Source: Planctomycetota bacterium
Lineage (GTDB): Bacteria > Planctomycetota > UBA8742 > UBA2392
NCBI GenBank assembly: GCA_020848275.1
Contig: JADLAK010000104.1
Coordinates: 35,516-99,515 of the forward strand
DNA: 64,000 nucleotides
Direction of reading: 5' to 3'
Positions 42,317-50,526 of this stretch are shown here, in pieces. The stretch's first letter is position 1; each line of letters opens with the position of its first letter. A model generated the notes under the pieces. The model made no database searches, was not told where the DNA came from, and saw only the letters and a program-made list of their open reading frames with translations. Position numbers and translations under genes: made by a program.

Positions 42317-44026
42317 ATGCCGCCCATGCAAAAAACCGTCAAACCAATCCAGATTCCCGCCGACCGGATCCCAAACGGCATCAGCCACGCGCGGATGTCG
42401 TCGCCCGAGTGGAAGGAAAACGTTGCGGCGATGCAGGCGTTGATCGACGCGCACCGCAAGGCCGAGAGCAAGCTCAAGCTTGGCGGCGGCCAGAAGGCCA
42501 ACGACAAGAAAACTGAGGCCGGACTGCTGCCGCCGCGCAAGCGGGTTGAAGCGTTGATCGATCAGAGCTCGCCGTGGCTCGAAGTGGGCCTGTACGGCGG
42601 CCTGGGCATGTACGACGAGTGGGGGATTCCCAGCGCCAACGTGATCACCGGCGTGGGCAAAATCCAGGGCCGCGACGCGATGATCGTCGCCAACGACAGC
42701 ACGATCAAAGCCGGCGCGTTCTGCCCGATGACCAGCAAAAAAGTCCTGCGCGCGCAACGCATTGCGATGGAGAACAAGCTGCCGCTGGTTTATCTCGTGG
42801 ACAGCGCGGGCGTGTTTTTGCCTTTGCAAGACGAAGTGTTCCCCGACAAAGACGATTTTGGCAAGGTCTTCGATTACGCGGCAAGAATCAGCGCCACAGG
42901 CACGCCACAAATTGCAGCGGTGATGGGGCTTTGCGTCGCTGGCGGGGCGTATCTGCCGGTGCTGTGCGATCATTTGATAATGACTGAAGGAAGCGGGATG
43001 TATCTCGCCGCCGCAGCGCTGGCCAAGGCCGCCAAGACCACGGCGCGCGATTTCACCAATGAGCAAATCGGCGGCGCGCGGGTGCATGCCGAGCTTTCTG
43101 GCACGGCCGATTACGTCTGCAAGACCGACGCCGATGCGATCAACAAGATTCGCGACATCTTCGGGCGCATGGGCCGCCGAGAGCGCGGGCTATTTGACCG
43201 TCAAGAGGCGAAACCGCCGGCCTATGACCCCAACGAACTGCTGGGATTGCTGCCGAAAAATCCCTATCAAGGTTACGACATGCGCGACGTGATCGCGCGC
43301 ATCGTCGATGACAGCATCTTCAACGAATACAAGGCCGACTACGGCAAGACGCTGCTTTGCGGCTACGCTCGGCTGGGCGGCTTTGCGGTCGGCATCGTCG
43401 CCAACCAGAAGGAAACCGTCCGCCACAAGGACAAGCCCTGGGAAACCGGCGGCGTGATCTACGGCGAAGCGGCGGAAAAAGCTGCACGTTTTATAATGGA
43501 CTGTAATCAGTTACGGATACCGCTTGTTTTCATTCATGATGTGAATGGATTTATCGTGGGTCCGGAGGCCGAACATCATGGCATCATCCGCAAGGGCGCG
43601 ATGATGGTTAACGCAATGAGCAACAGCGTCGTCCCGAAATTCAGTGTGATCATCGGCGGCAGCTTTGGCGCGGGCCACTACGCGATGTGCGGGCGCGCGT
43701 ATAGGCCGCGCTACATCGCCGCATGGCCGAGCGCGCGTTACGCGGTGATGGGCGGCGACCAGGCTTCGAGCGTACTGCTGCAACTGCAGGTGGCGAAAAT
43801 GAAGGCGCAGGGCAAAGAGGTTTCGGACGCCGACGCCAAGGCGCTGCTCGATGACATCAAGAAGCGTTACACCGACGCGATGACGCCGGCGTACGGTGCG
43901 GCGCGCCTGTGGTTGGACGCGATCATCGAGCCGCTGCAAACCCGCGACCGCCTTATTCACGCGATCGAAATGTCCGAGAACAACCCCGACCTGCCCGAGT
44001 ACCGCACCGGCGTCCTGCAAACGTGA
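42317..44026 (+). CDS. Acyl-CoA carboxylase carboxyltransferase subunit (MCC/PCC-beta-like)
   Basis: 569 residues from ATG 42317; in-frame starts at 42245, 42272 and 42326 are alternatives. Both halves of the carboxyltransferase (crotonase-like) fold are present: N-half PLVYLVDSAGVFLPLQDEVF and IAAVMGLCVAGGAYLPVLCD with EGSGMYLAAAA; C-half IPLVFIHDVNGFIVGPEAEH and FSVIIGGSFGAGHYAMCGRA. The pattern is closest to methylcrotonyl-/geranyl-CoA carboxylase beta subunits. No biotin carboxylase or biotin carrier gene is in the window, so its acyl-CoA substrate is undetermined. Confidence 0.92.
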   Translation: MPPMQKTVKPIQIPADRIPNGISHARMSSPEWKENVAAMQALIDAHRKAESKLKLGGGQKANDKKTEAGLLPPRKRVEALIDQSSPWLEVGLYGGLGMYDEWGIPSANVITGVGKIQGRDAMIVANDSTIKAGAFCPMTSKKVLRAQRIAMENKLPLVYLVDSAGVFLPLQDEVFPDKDDFGKVFDYAARISATGTPQIAAVMGLCVAGGAYLPVLCDHLIMTEGSGMYLAAAALAKAAKTTARDFTNEQIGGARVHAELSGTADYVCKTDADAINKIRDIFGRMGRRERGLFDRQEAKPPAYDPNELLGLLPKNPYQGYDMRDVIARIVDDSIFNEYKADYGKTLLCGYARLGGFAVGIVANQKETVRHKDKPWETGGVIYGEAAEKAARFIMDCNQLRIPLVFIHDVNGFIVGPEAEHHGIIRKGAMMVNAMSNSVVPKFSVIIGGSFGAGHYAMCGRAYRPRYIAAWPSARYAVMGGDQASSVLLQLQVAKMKAQGKEVSDADAKALLDDIKKRYTDAMTPAYGAARLWLDAIIEPLQTRDRLIHAIEMSENNPDLPEYRTGVLQT

Positions 44027-44171
44027 TGGTTGCCTAGACAAAGCCCGGCATCAAGCTGGCGTTGTCTGTTCAGAATGCGCTGTTTAGTGGCGTGAAGCTT
44101 CTCGCAATTCGCGGATAGTTGTTTCACTTAGATGCCCTCGGTCTAACATGACTCAGCCTGCTGGGCTCACG

Positions 44172-45131
44172 ATGCGAATTACTCTTCTTTACGTCATTAT
44201 TGTGTTGCTGGCGGCCGCGGTTGCGGCGGCGCCATCGAAGTCTCGCCCTCTGAAGGCGCAGGACGACCCAGTAGTTCTAGAGGATGGCCACTACCGCTTT
44301 TCGGCAGTTCTCCCGCGGGGATTCCAGCCCTGGACCTCAACGTCAGAACAAGACTCGGCGACAATTCATCGCTTTGCGTACGGCTTGAACGGCCCCCCTG
44401 CGAACCTGGTCCAGATTCGATTTGACCACCTGGGCAGCCCGATTACCCGGGAGCGACCTAGACCCGATGCCCCGCCGCCTGGCGATACAATCCCGTGGGA
44501 TGGTTTTGCGCTAGTTGTTGCTGAGACCAAGAGCTCCGTACCTGGAATTACATCGCGCTACTCCTGCCGAGTAGACTTACCTCTCCTTCCTGAAGCAATC
44601 CGTGTTGAAGTTTACGGCAAACAGGAAAATGCGGGCAAATTGCGAGCCTATTTGAGTGCTGTAGTTGTATCGGTGAAAGGTCAAACGAATTGGCGGTCTG
44701 ACGGGTCCGATATGGTGGAGGCCTCGGTCGATCCTAAAGCCGCGGCGCTGCAGACGAAACAAGCGAACGAGGCTCTGCTTTCCGCCGGCGAATGGCTAGG
44801 TAGATTGCTCTTCTTGAGTCTAGTCGTCGTGGCTATCGCGATTTTGATTCGCCGCCTCCGGAAGCAGCCGGTACCGCCTGCGTACTATGTTCCGGGCCAG
44901 CCTTCTCCGCCTGGATATCCCCCCACGCGCGGCTACCCACAGCAACAAGCTTACCCCCAACCTTACGCTCAGCCGCCGGTCTATCCTCAAACCACTCCGC
45001 AACTTCCTGCGCCAGTACCGCCCGCAACGCGGGCAACCGAGGGCTACGCGATCTGCTCGCAATGCGGTGCCCAGACGCGCTCTCAAAGACAATCGTGCAT
45101 GAACTGCGGTGCGCCGTTAGGAACCATGTAA
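44172..45131 (+). CDS. Membrane protein with extracytoplasmic domain and C-terminal zinc ribbon, 1
   Basis: 319 residues from ATG 44172 (MRITLLYVIIVLLAAAVAAA); ATG 44148 is an alternative. Signal sequence, an extracytoplasmic domain (YRFSAVLPRGFQPWTSTSEQ), a membrane helix (about residues 210-228, LGRLLFLSLVVVAIAILI), a proline/tyrosine/glutamine-rich cytoplasmic linker, and a C-terminal zinc ribbon CSQCGAQTRSQRQSCMNCG. It is a paralog of the next gene, 16 bases downstream, and likely co-transcribed. Function unknown; the ribbon may be a membrane-tethered interaction module. Confidence 0.8.
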   Translation: MRITLLYVIIVLLAAAVAAAPSKSRPLKAQDDPVVLEDGHYRFSAVLPRGFQPWTSTSEQDSATIHRFAYGLNGPPANLVQIRFDHLGSPITRERPRPDAPPPGDTIPWDGFALVVAETKSSVPGITSRYSCRVDLPLLPEAIRVEVYGKQENAGKLRAYLSAVVVSVKGQTNWRSDGSDMVEASVDPKAAALQTKQANEALLSAGEWLGRLLFLSLVVVAIAILIRRLRKQPVPPAYYVPGQPSPPGYPPTRGYPQQQAYPQPYAQPPVYPQTTPQLPAPVPPATRATEGYAICSQCGAQTRSQRQSCMNCGAPLGTM

Positions 45132-45147
45132 GTTACGGGAGCCAGAA

Positions 45148-46212
45148 ATGCGGTTTGTTCTCGCAATGCTGCTAGTGCTCAGCGCCGCGTCTCTTGCCGC
45201 CGAAACGATCAACGATTCCCGGTATCAGTTTACCGCTGAGGTCCCACCAGGCTTTCAGCGCTGGCCTGCCGGCAGGCCTCTGCCATCAAACGTGAGCTTG
45301 CACTGCTTCTATCAAGGCATACTGGACGGCGAAGAACCTGTTCTGATGATTAACTTCGAGCGCCTGGGCGGCGTGATTGGGCGGGAGACGCTCCAGGGTA
45401 AAACGCTCCCAGGCCTTCCACCGGGCGCAGCGGTTACCACCGAACGATGGAAGTGGAAAGAATTCGAAATTGATGTCCTGCTCACGCGAATGACCGTGAA
45501 CGGCGTTGAATTGTTCATGTGCACGGCGCAAGTGCCGCTGAAGCCGGAAGCCATCCAGGTCATCGTCGGGGGAGTCAACAGCCGCGAAGCGGAAGCGCGC
45601 AGCCACCTGCAATTCATTGTGGCGCGACTGGATGGAAAATCAAACTGGCTAAGCGACGGAGAACGCATCGAAAAACTAGCCCAAGGCGCAGGCAGTTTTC
45701 TTTTTCTTGTCCTAATTGTTTTGGCGGTGGTCTATTTCGTGCGAAAGGGTCGCAAGCGACCGATCCCAGCCGGATACTACGCGCCGGGCCAGCCTGTCTA
45801 TGGCCAAGGGTTCGCGCCGATGCAGGCACCTTATCCACCCCAAGGAGTTCCACCACAATGGGGGCAGCCGACCGGTCCCCAGATGGTCGCGCCCGCCGAG
45901 GACGTTGCGGCGCGAGAACAATTCGCTGCACGTAACGCCGCGTTGCAGGCGGATGCACAGCGTAGACAAGTAGAAGCCAAGGCCCGACGCGATGCCGAGA
46001 TGGCCAAGATCGCAGGTGGGGGTCTCCAAAAACCGCGGACAACAATCGTGCAAAAACCGCCGGTCCCGGCGGCCATTCCGCAGCAGCCTTCTGTTTTGTC
46101 GCCCAAACCGAAGTTGCCCGACGGCCGGATTATATGCCCTGCCTGTGGCGGCCAGACTCGCGCCGGAATTTCAACCTGTATGAATTGCGGCGCAGCCTTG
46201 GGCGGCAGATAA
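45148..46212 (+). CDS. Membrane protein with extracytoplasmic domain and C-terminal zinc ribbon, 2
   Basis: 354 residues; GGAG 6 bases before the ATG. Signal peptide (MRFVLAMLLVLSAASLAA), extracytoplasmic domain starting YQFTAEVPPGFQRWPAGRPL (compare YRFSAVLPRGFQPW in the previous gene), membrane helix (FLFLVLIVLAVVYFV), then AGYYAPGQPVYGQGF, a Pro/Gln-rich and coiled linker, and the zinc ribbon CPACGGQTRAGISTCMNCG. The shared plan makes these tandem duplicates. Confidence 0.82.
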   Translation: MRFVLAMLLVLSAASLAAETINDSRYQFTAEVPPGFQRWPAGRPLPSNVSLHCFYQGILDGEEPVLMINFERLGGVIGRETLQGKTLPGLPPGAAVTTERWKWKEFEIDVLLTRMTVNGVELFMCTAQVPLKPEAIQVIVGGVNSREAEARSHLQFIVARLDGKSNWLSDGERIEKLAQGAGSFLFLVLIVLAVVYFVRKGRKRPIPAGYYAPGQPVYGQGFAPMQAPYPPQGVPPQWGQPTGPQMVAPAEDVAAREQFAARNAALQADAQRRQVEAKARRDAEMAKIAGGGLQKPRTTIVQKPPVPAAIPQQPSVLSPKPKLPDGRIICPACGGQTRAGISTCMNCGAALGGR

Positions 46213-46272
46213 GCACGCGGCGGCTGCAATCCTTGAGCTCGCCTCGACACACGCAAGTTCCGTGCCTGCGTT

Positions 46273-47004
46273 CTACTGAAACAGGTTTCGCGGCGGGGTC
46301 TTCGGTATGCCGCGGCCATCGTCTTTCTTGGGGCCGGCTTTCTTTGGACTGCGTTTATTCGGGCCACTATTGTTGCCGCCATCTTCCTTGAAGGGTTCGA
46401 CACAGGCCGGATCGTCGAACTTGCCGTTGTGGCAGCGGGTTGACACGCGATAATTCTTCAAGCGGCCCTCCGGCCACTGTTTCATGAGCGCATTCAGCGC
46501 TTCCTTGGGCGTGGCGGGGTTCAGCCACAGCTCGCACTCCTTGGGCTCAAGATAGATCGCCATGCGATGATGCAGCGGTTTGATGTCCGCATTGGGCTCG
46601 GTCGTCATCACAGAAAACGTGCCGCCGTTTTCATGCTCAACGTACAGGCCCGCAAACGTCAGGATTTTGCGGTCTGCTGGCTCGACGAAAAACGCGGTCT
46701 TTGTCTTGCTGGGCCAGTCGTAGAAACCGGGCACAGGAATGACGCAGCGCTTCAGTGCCCCGTAACGCCCCTTGATGAACGTGTCGTCGCGCGCCCATGG
46801 CCGCAACCTGCCGACACCGGCCGCCCACGACATCATCGTCGCTTTCGCCGCCTTGGGCTCGCCGTGGACAATCAGCGCGGGCTTGCCCGGCGCGATGTTG
46901 TACTTCGGCTGCCAATCTTCGACGCCTGAGAGATCAACGGCAAAGGGCAACGCGACAAGCAGGTCTTTGGGCTTGTCAACAATCTGAGAAAGGCGGCAAG
47001 TCAT
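46273..47004 (-). CDS. SRAP (YedK/HMCES-like) protein with altered active-site residues
   Basis: 243 residues from ATG 47004, with AGGAG 5 bases upstream. The SOS-response-associated peptidase fold is recognisable from YNIAPGKPALIV, MSWAAGVGRLRPWARDD, RYGALKRCVIPVPGFYDWPS and IKPLHHRMAIYL. SRAP proteins crosslink abasic DNA through a cysteine at position 2. Here the N-terminus reads M-T-C-R instead of M-C-G-R, and the conserved glutamate of G-F-Y-E-W is aspartate, while the histidine of LHHRM is kept. It ends in a Lys/Pro-rich tail. Active status is therefore uncertain. Confidence 0.85.
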   Translation of the reverse strand: MTCRLSQIVDKPKDLLVALPFAVDLSGVEDWQPKYNIAPGKPALIVHGEPKAAKATMMSWAAGVGRLRPWARDDTFIKGRYGALKRCVIPVPGFYDWPSKTKTAFFVEPADRKILTFAGLYVEHENGGTFSVMTTEPNADIKPLHHRMAIYLEPKECELWLNPATPKEALNALMKQWPEGRLKNYRVSTRCHNGKFDDPACVEPFKEDGGNNSGPNKRSPKKAGPKKDDGRGIPKTPPRNLFQ

Positions 47005-47096
47005 GGCGCTCCTGTGCGTAGGTTTGTCTCGTACGTTGATGCTACGCATCGCCAGGCGAAACGCACTGGCGCCCTGCAAACGCAGCCGTCGCCTTG

Positions 47097-47102
47097 TACA
47101 AT
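47097..47102 (+). promoter_or_regulatory. -10 element implying a leaderless mRNA
   Basis: TACAAT lies 6 bases before the ATG of the DUF433 gene, with a weak CTGCAA at a 17-base spacing (47074-47079) as -35. Transcription would start at or next to the ATG. The second DUF433 gene shows TAGAAT (48267-48272) 7 bases before its ATG. Confidence 0.4.
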
Positions 47103-47108
47103 AGCTGC

Positions 47109-47333
47109 ATGAAGTTCGACCGCATTACAGTTGAGCCCGGCAAGATGAATGGACAGCCCTGCGTACGGGGCATGCGGCTGACCGTTTTTCGGGTGCTGAA
47201 ACTTCTGGCCCTTTACGCGGACCGCGCCGAGCTCAAGCGCGAGTATCCAGACCTCGAAGACGAAGACATTCGTCAGGTTCTAGAATACGCCGCCGCCAAG
47301 CTTCCAAGTTCTGAACGCGTCGCCAACGCATGA
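47109..47333 (+). CDS. DUF433 antitoxin-like protein 1
   Basis: 74 residues from ATG 47109. DUF433 core: ITVEPGKMNGQPCVRGMRLT followed by YPDLEDEDIRQVLEYAAAKL. DUF433 proteins (winged-helix type, VapB45-related) are the usual partners of DUF5615 PIN-like toxins. Its stop overlaps the next start as ATGA, typical for antitoxin-toxin pairs. An alternative upstream start at 47094 would precede the likely transcription start. Confidence 0.88.
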   Translation: MKFDRITVEPGKMNGQPCVRGMRLTVFRVLKLLALYADRAELKREYPDLEDEDIRQVLEYAAAKLPSSERVANA

Positions 47334-47698
47334 AACTGCTGCTCGATCAGGGCTTCGCACAACTTGCGGCAGCCCTGCTGAAGGCACAGGGCCACGACTG
47401 CGTACACGTGGCCGATGTGGGGCTTGCCGCCGCGCCGGACGAAACGATCATTGCATCGGCAAAGTCAGACGGTCGCGTTGTCGTCACAATGGACGCTGAT
47501 TTTCATGATATTCTCGCCAAGCGTGGAGCGTTCGGACCGTCGGTAATCAGATTCAGGGTCGAAGATATGAAAGCGGCCGAGCAGGCCCGGCAAATCCGTC
47601 TGGTGATCGGGAAACTTGAAAGTGAGTTGAAGAGCGGTTGTTTGGTTACGGTTGCCAAGTCCGGCATTCGAGCCCGCGGCCTTCCCATAAAGCGATAG
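47330..47698 (+). CDS. DUF5615 PIN-like toxin 1
   Basis: 122 residues. DUF5615/VapC45-like PIN fold: MKLLLDQGF (D-Q in place of the usual D-E-N), HVADVGLAAAPDETIIASAK and VVTMDADFHDIL, the acidic cluster expected for a ribonuclease. Translationally coupled to the DUF433 gene. A toxic RNase controlled by the upstream partner is the standard inference. Confidence 0.87.
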   Translation: MKLLLDQGFAQLAAALLKAQGHDCVHVADVGLAAAPDETIIASAKSDGRVVVTMDADFHDILAKRGAFGPSVIRFRVEDMKAAEQARQIRLVIGKLESELKSGCLVTVAKSGIRARGLPIKR

Positions 47699-47711
47699 AC
47701 ACGAGGTCTAG

Positions 47712-48236
47712 ATGCCCGACATTAAACCCACAACCGTCGAACAATACCTCAAGGCCGTGCCCGAAGACCGCCGCGCGGCGATACAGGCGGTGCGCGAAGT
47801 CTTCCGCAAGAACCTCGACCCGAAGTACGAGGAAGGCATCCAGTACGGCGGCATCGGCTACTACATCCCGCACAGCATCTATCCCGCGGGTTATCACTGC
47901 GATCCCAAGCAGCCGCTGCCCTTTGGCGGCATTGCCAACCGCAAGGGCTACATGACCGTCGGCCTGTTTTGCATCTACGGCCGCAGCGAGGATTTCAAAA
48001 AACGCTGGGTCAAGACCGGCAAGAAGCTCGACATGGGCGCGGGGTGCATCCGCTTCAAGAAGCTCGACGACCTCGCGCTGGACGTGCTCGCCGAGACCAT
48101 CCGAAAAATCCCGGTCAGCGAGTTCATCTACTACTACGAGAACGTCATGCGCGGCGCGTCACACAAAGACGCGCGAAAACCGTCGGGCATGAGGCCAACT
48201 GCCAAAAAGCCCTCGCGCAAGGCACGCAAAAAGTAG
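47712..48236 (+). CDS. DUF1801 (YdhG-like) protein
   Basis: 174 residues; GAGG upstream. DUF1801 pattern: TVEQYLKAVPEDRRAAIQAV, YEEGIQYGGIGYYIPHS, YMTVGLFCIYGRSEDFKKRW and LDMGAGCIRFKKLDDLALDV. The lysine-rich C-terminal tail (AKKPSRKARKK) could bind nucleic acid. The biochemical role of the family is not established. It is located between two DUF433/DUF5615 modules. Confidence 0.87.
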   Translation: MPDIKPTTVEQYLKAVPEDRRAAIQAVREVFRKNLDPKYEEGIQYGGIGYYIPHSIYPAGYHCDPKQPLPFGGIANRKGYMTVGLFCIYGRSEDFKKRWVKTGKKLDMGAGCIRFKKLDDLALDVLAETIRKIPVSEFIYYYENVMRGASHKDARKPSGMRPTAKKPSRKARKK

Positions 48237-48279
48237 CGGGCTTGTGTGCTGTTGCGGCGTGCGTGATAGAATGGCCGCC

Positions 48280-48507
48280 ATGGATTATCGCAAGTACATC
48301 ACCATTGATTCCGGCACGCGTAGCGGCAAGCCCTGCATCAAAGGTTCGCGCATTACGGTTGGCGACGTTCTGGATTACCTGGCCGCCGGTATGTCTGTCG
48401 AAAGAATAATTCGCGAGCACCGTAACCTCACCGAAGAGGGTATTCGCGCCGCGCTGGCCTATGCGGCCGATATTCAGCGCCGTCTTGCCACAGGCACACT
48501 GGTTTGA
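48280..48507 (+). CDS. DUF433 antitoxin-like protein 2
   Basis: 75 residues from ATG 48280. Textbook DUF433: ITIDSGTRSGKPCIKGSRIT, then REHRNLTEEGIRAALAYAAD. It is only distantly similar to copy 1, so the modules were probably acquired separately. The stop overlaps the TTG start of the toxin gene (TTGA). Confidence 0.9.
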   Translation: MDYRKYITIDSGTRSGKPCIKGSRITVGDVLDYLAAGMSVERIIREHRNLTEEGIRAALAYAADIQRRLATGTLV

Positions 48508-48836
48508 GCCTCTTGTTTGACGAGAACTTGTCGCCTGAGCTGCCTGTCAAACTCGGGGATTTATTCGCGCGCTCCAAGCATATTTACGATTTTAACTATG
48601 ACGGCATGCCGGACATCGAGATCTGGCGGCTCGCGGCAGAACAGGATCTCTGCATTGTCTCCTGCGACCAAGACTTCTATCGCCTGAGTTTCAACCGTGG
48701 CGCGCCGCCCAAGGTACTGTGGCTCCGCGTACCCCGCTCCGATACAGAAGCGATCGAAGCTTGCATCCGGCGAAACAAACGTCGTATCAACCGCTTTCTT
48801 CGTTCCAAAAGTGAATCGCTGCTGGTTTTGAAGTAA
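48504..48836 (+). CDS. DUF5615 PIN-like toxin 2
   Basis: 110 residues from a TTG start that overlaps the upstream stop. MSLLFDENLSPELPVKLGDL carries the canonical D-E-N-L, followed by PDIEIWRLAAEQDLCIVSCD and QDFYRL, the acidic PIN-like residues. A basic C-terminal helix (RRNKRRINRFLRS) may contact RNA. Confidence 0.87.
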   Translation: MSLLFDENLSPELPVKLGDLFARSKHIYDFNYDGMPDIEIWRLAAEQDLCIVSCDQDFYRLSFNRGAPPKVLWLRVPRSDTEAIEACIRRNKRRINRFLRSKSESLLVLK

Positions 48837-48863
48837 GGGGTCGAAAAACTCATCGGCCTTGTA

Positions 48864-48893
48864 TTCGCATCGCGCAAAACATCACGCTATAAT
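48864..48893 (+). promoter_or_regulatory. Promoter of the TlpA-like selenoprotein
   Basis: TTCGCA (48864-48869) and TATAAT (48888-48893) with an 18-base spacer, 38 bases before the GTG start. GAGGAG at 48921-48926 is the ribosome binding site. Confidence 0.55.
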
Positions 48894-48931
48894 TCGCGCG
48901 TTGCTCACTTGCTCTTTATCGAGGAGAGGCC

Positions 48932-50284
48932 GTGAAGCCTTTCTTGAATTTGCCGGCGTTGTTCCTGTTGGTCGCCCTTTTTGGTTCCGCATTGTCCGCC
49001 GCCAGAGTCGGCGACACGGCGCAGGATTTCAAGTTCGACAAGACCTGGAACACCAACGCCACGCGGCTTTCCGACATCATGTCGCGCGGCAAGCTTATCA
49101 TCCTCGAGCAATTCGCCACGTGGTGAGGGTATTGCCCCCAATCGTCGCGTCATCTCGGTGAGTTGCACGCGCAATACGTAAGCAGGGGTGTTGAAATCAT
49201 CTCCGTCGCCACGGATGACGGCCCCACCGAAACTTCCGCAAACATCCAGAGTTTCATCGAGCGCAACAGCATGACCCAGATCGTGGTACGTGCTGTTGAG
49301 GCCGGGATAATTTATTTCCCGCGGCAAGGTTATCCGCACGCCTGTGTGATTGCGCCCGACGGCAAGATCGTCTGGGACGGCCATCCTGCAGCCATCAACG
49401 ATCCCCTCGGCCGCGGCAATGCAAAGATCGAAGATTGGCTGCAAAAGTACGCCGGAGGCGGCGCTGCTGGGTCGGCGGGCGCCGTGGGTCAAGGCCCCGC
49501 CGTTGACTCCTCCAACCCCGGCATGACTATCGTTTACGCCATGATCGGCATTGGCGTGTTGCTCGGCCTTGCGGCTGCGGGCCTGATGCTCAAGGGAAAG
49601 CTTGGTGGGGGCGGCGGCCGCAACTTCGCGCCCGTTGTCGCCAGCAGCTATCCCATGCCGACAACGCCCCAAGCGCCTTATCCGCCGCCGCAGCAATACG
49701 GCGCGCCACAACAACCGGCGGGCTCGCCCTATGGCGCTCCACCTGTGGCGCCGCAGGCCTTTGGCACTGTTCAACCGCCGCCGACGGGTTACGGCGCGCC
49801 GGGGCAGATGCGCTTTCGCACGCCTTCGGGCGCGGCGCCCATGAATGCTCCCGCGCCGCAACCGGGGCCATATCTTGGCCAGCAGCCTGCGGCTTATGGC
49901 CAGCCGCAGGCCCCGGGCGGGTACATGGCGCCGCCGCAGGGTCCTTACATGGGCCAGCAACCGCAGGTGCAACGCCAGACCGAACAGGTCCCGCGACCCG
50001 CAAACCCGTTGTATCCCAACCAGCCGTTGTACCAGCCGCCACCCGCGTCCGCCGGTTACGGCGGGCCGGGTGTTCGCCGCCCGACGGAGCAAGTGCCGCG
50101 TCCCGGCGCCGCGGCTTACGCCAAATCGCCGGCGCAGCAGCCGCCAGCGCCTCCTCCGCCCCCAATGCCGCTGAAGGCCGATGCTCAGGGATATGTCGTA
50201 TGCCCGGCGTGTGTTGTGCGCACGCGCGCCAACCGCGCCTCGTGCATGAACTGCGGCGCAGCCCTGCCGCCAGTTAGCGCATAA
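48932..50284 (+). CDS. Selenoprotein: membrane-bound thioredoxin/TlpA-like protein with zinc ribbon (in-frame UGA = Sec65)
   Basis: 450 residues if the in-frame TGA at 49124-49126 is read as selenocysteine. GTG start with GAGGAG. Signal peptide (FLNLPALFLLVALFGSALSA), then an AhpC/TlpA-like fold: VGDTAQDFKFDKTW, LIILEQFATW, Sec-G-Y-C, RHLGELHAQYVSRGVEIISV, VIAPDGKIVW. The TGA takes the place of the first cysteine of the W-C-x-x-C redox motif, and the frame continues without any shift to 50284. After the redox domain come a membrane helix (MTIVYAMIGIGVLLGLAAAG), a Pro/Gln/Tyr-rich linker and a C-terminal zinc ribbon CPACVVRTRANRASCMNCG, as in the genes at 44172 and 45148. A plain nonsense mutation is the alternative, but the position and the stem-loop at 49147 favour Sec. 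Confidence 0.85.
49147..49170 (+). promoter_or_regulatory. Candidate bacterial SECIS element 1
   Basis: GCGTCA pairs with TG(C)ACGC with one bulged base, then a T-T mismatch, CTC/GAG, and a GGT apical loop at 49157-49159. The loop starts 30 bases after the UGA and its first base is G. Bacterial SECIS elements are described as having the loop about 16-37 bases after UGA with a G in the first two loop positions. Confidence 0.6.
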
Positions 50285-50526
50285 GACAGCGTCAAAATCG
50301 CGATTAGCTGAAATTTCGGCGCTAATGACGTGGTTGTTATCCAAGTTGCGCAAGCGGCGGCAATTGGCCGCAGGCGCGCAGGTTCAGGCATTTCGCAGCG
50401 ACCTGTCCGTAACGGACGGGGTCATGTGCCACTTTTCGCCTTAACCATATTTGCGCTAATGCCGCAATACCCTTGTGCTTGGGAAAGTTGCCTGCATAAT
50501 GCGCGCCACATTGGAGACACCGGTAA
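50285..50526. other. Intergenic region with probable promoter
   Basis: There is no gene in these 242 bases. TTGTGC (50473-50478) and CATAAT (50495-50500), with a 16-base spacer, form a plausible promoter for the TfoX-like gene. Its Shine-Dalgarno (GGAGA) is at 50513-50517. Confidence 0.45.

Noticed and set aside
48932..49126. Short 64-residue ORF and a separate downstream ORF at 49163 as two genes, or a pseudogene
   Set aside because: Both lie in the same frame, joined through a TGA at the redox cysteine position, and together give one continuous thioredoxin-like fold. Selenocysteine is the better explanation.
48905..50353. 482-residue minus-strand ORF, arginine/histidine-rich
   Set aside because: Antisense shadow of the Pro/Gln-rich selenoprotein gene; no domain, biased composition typical of reversed GC-rich codons.
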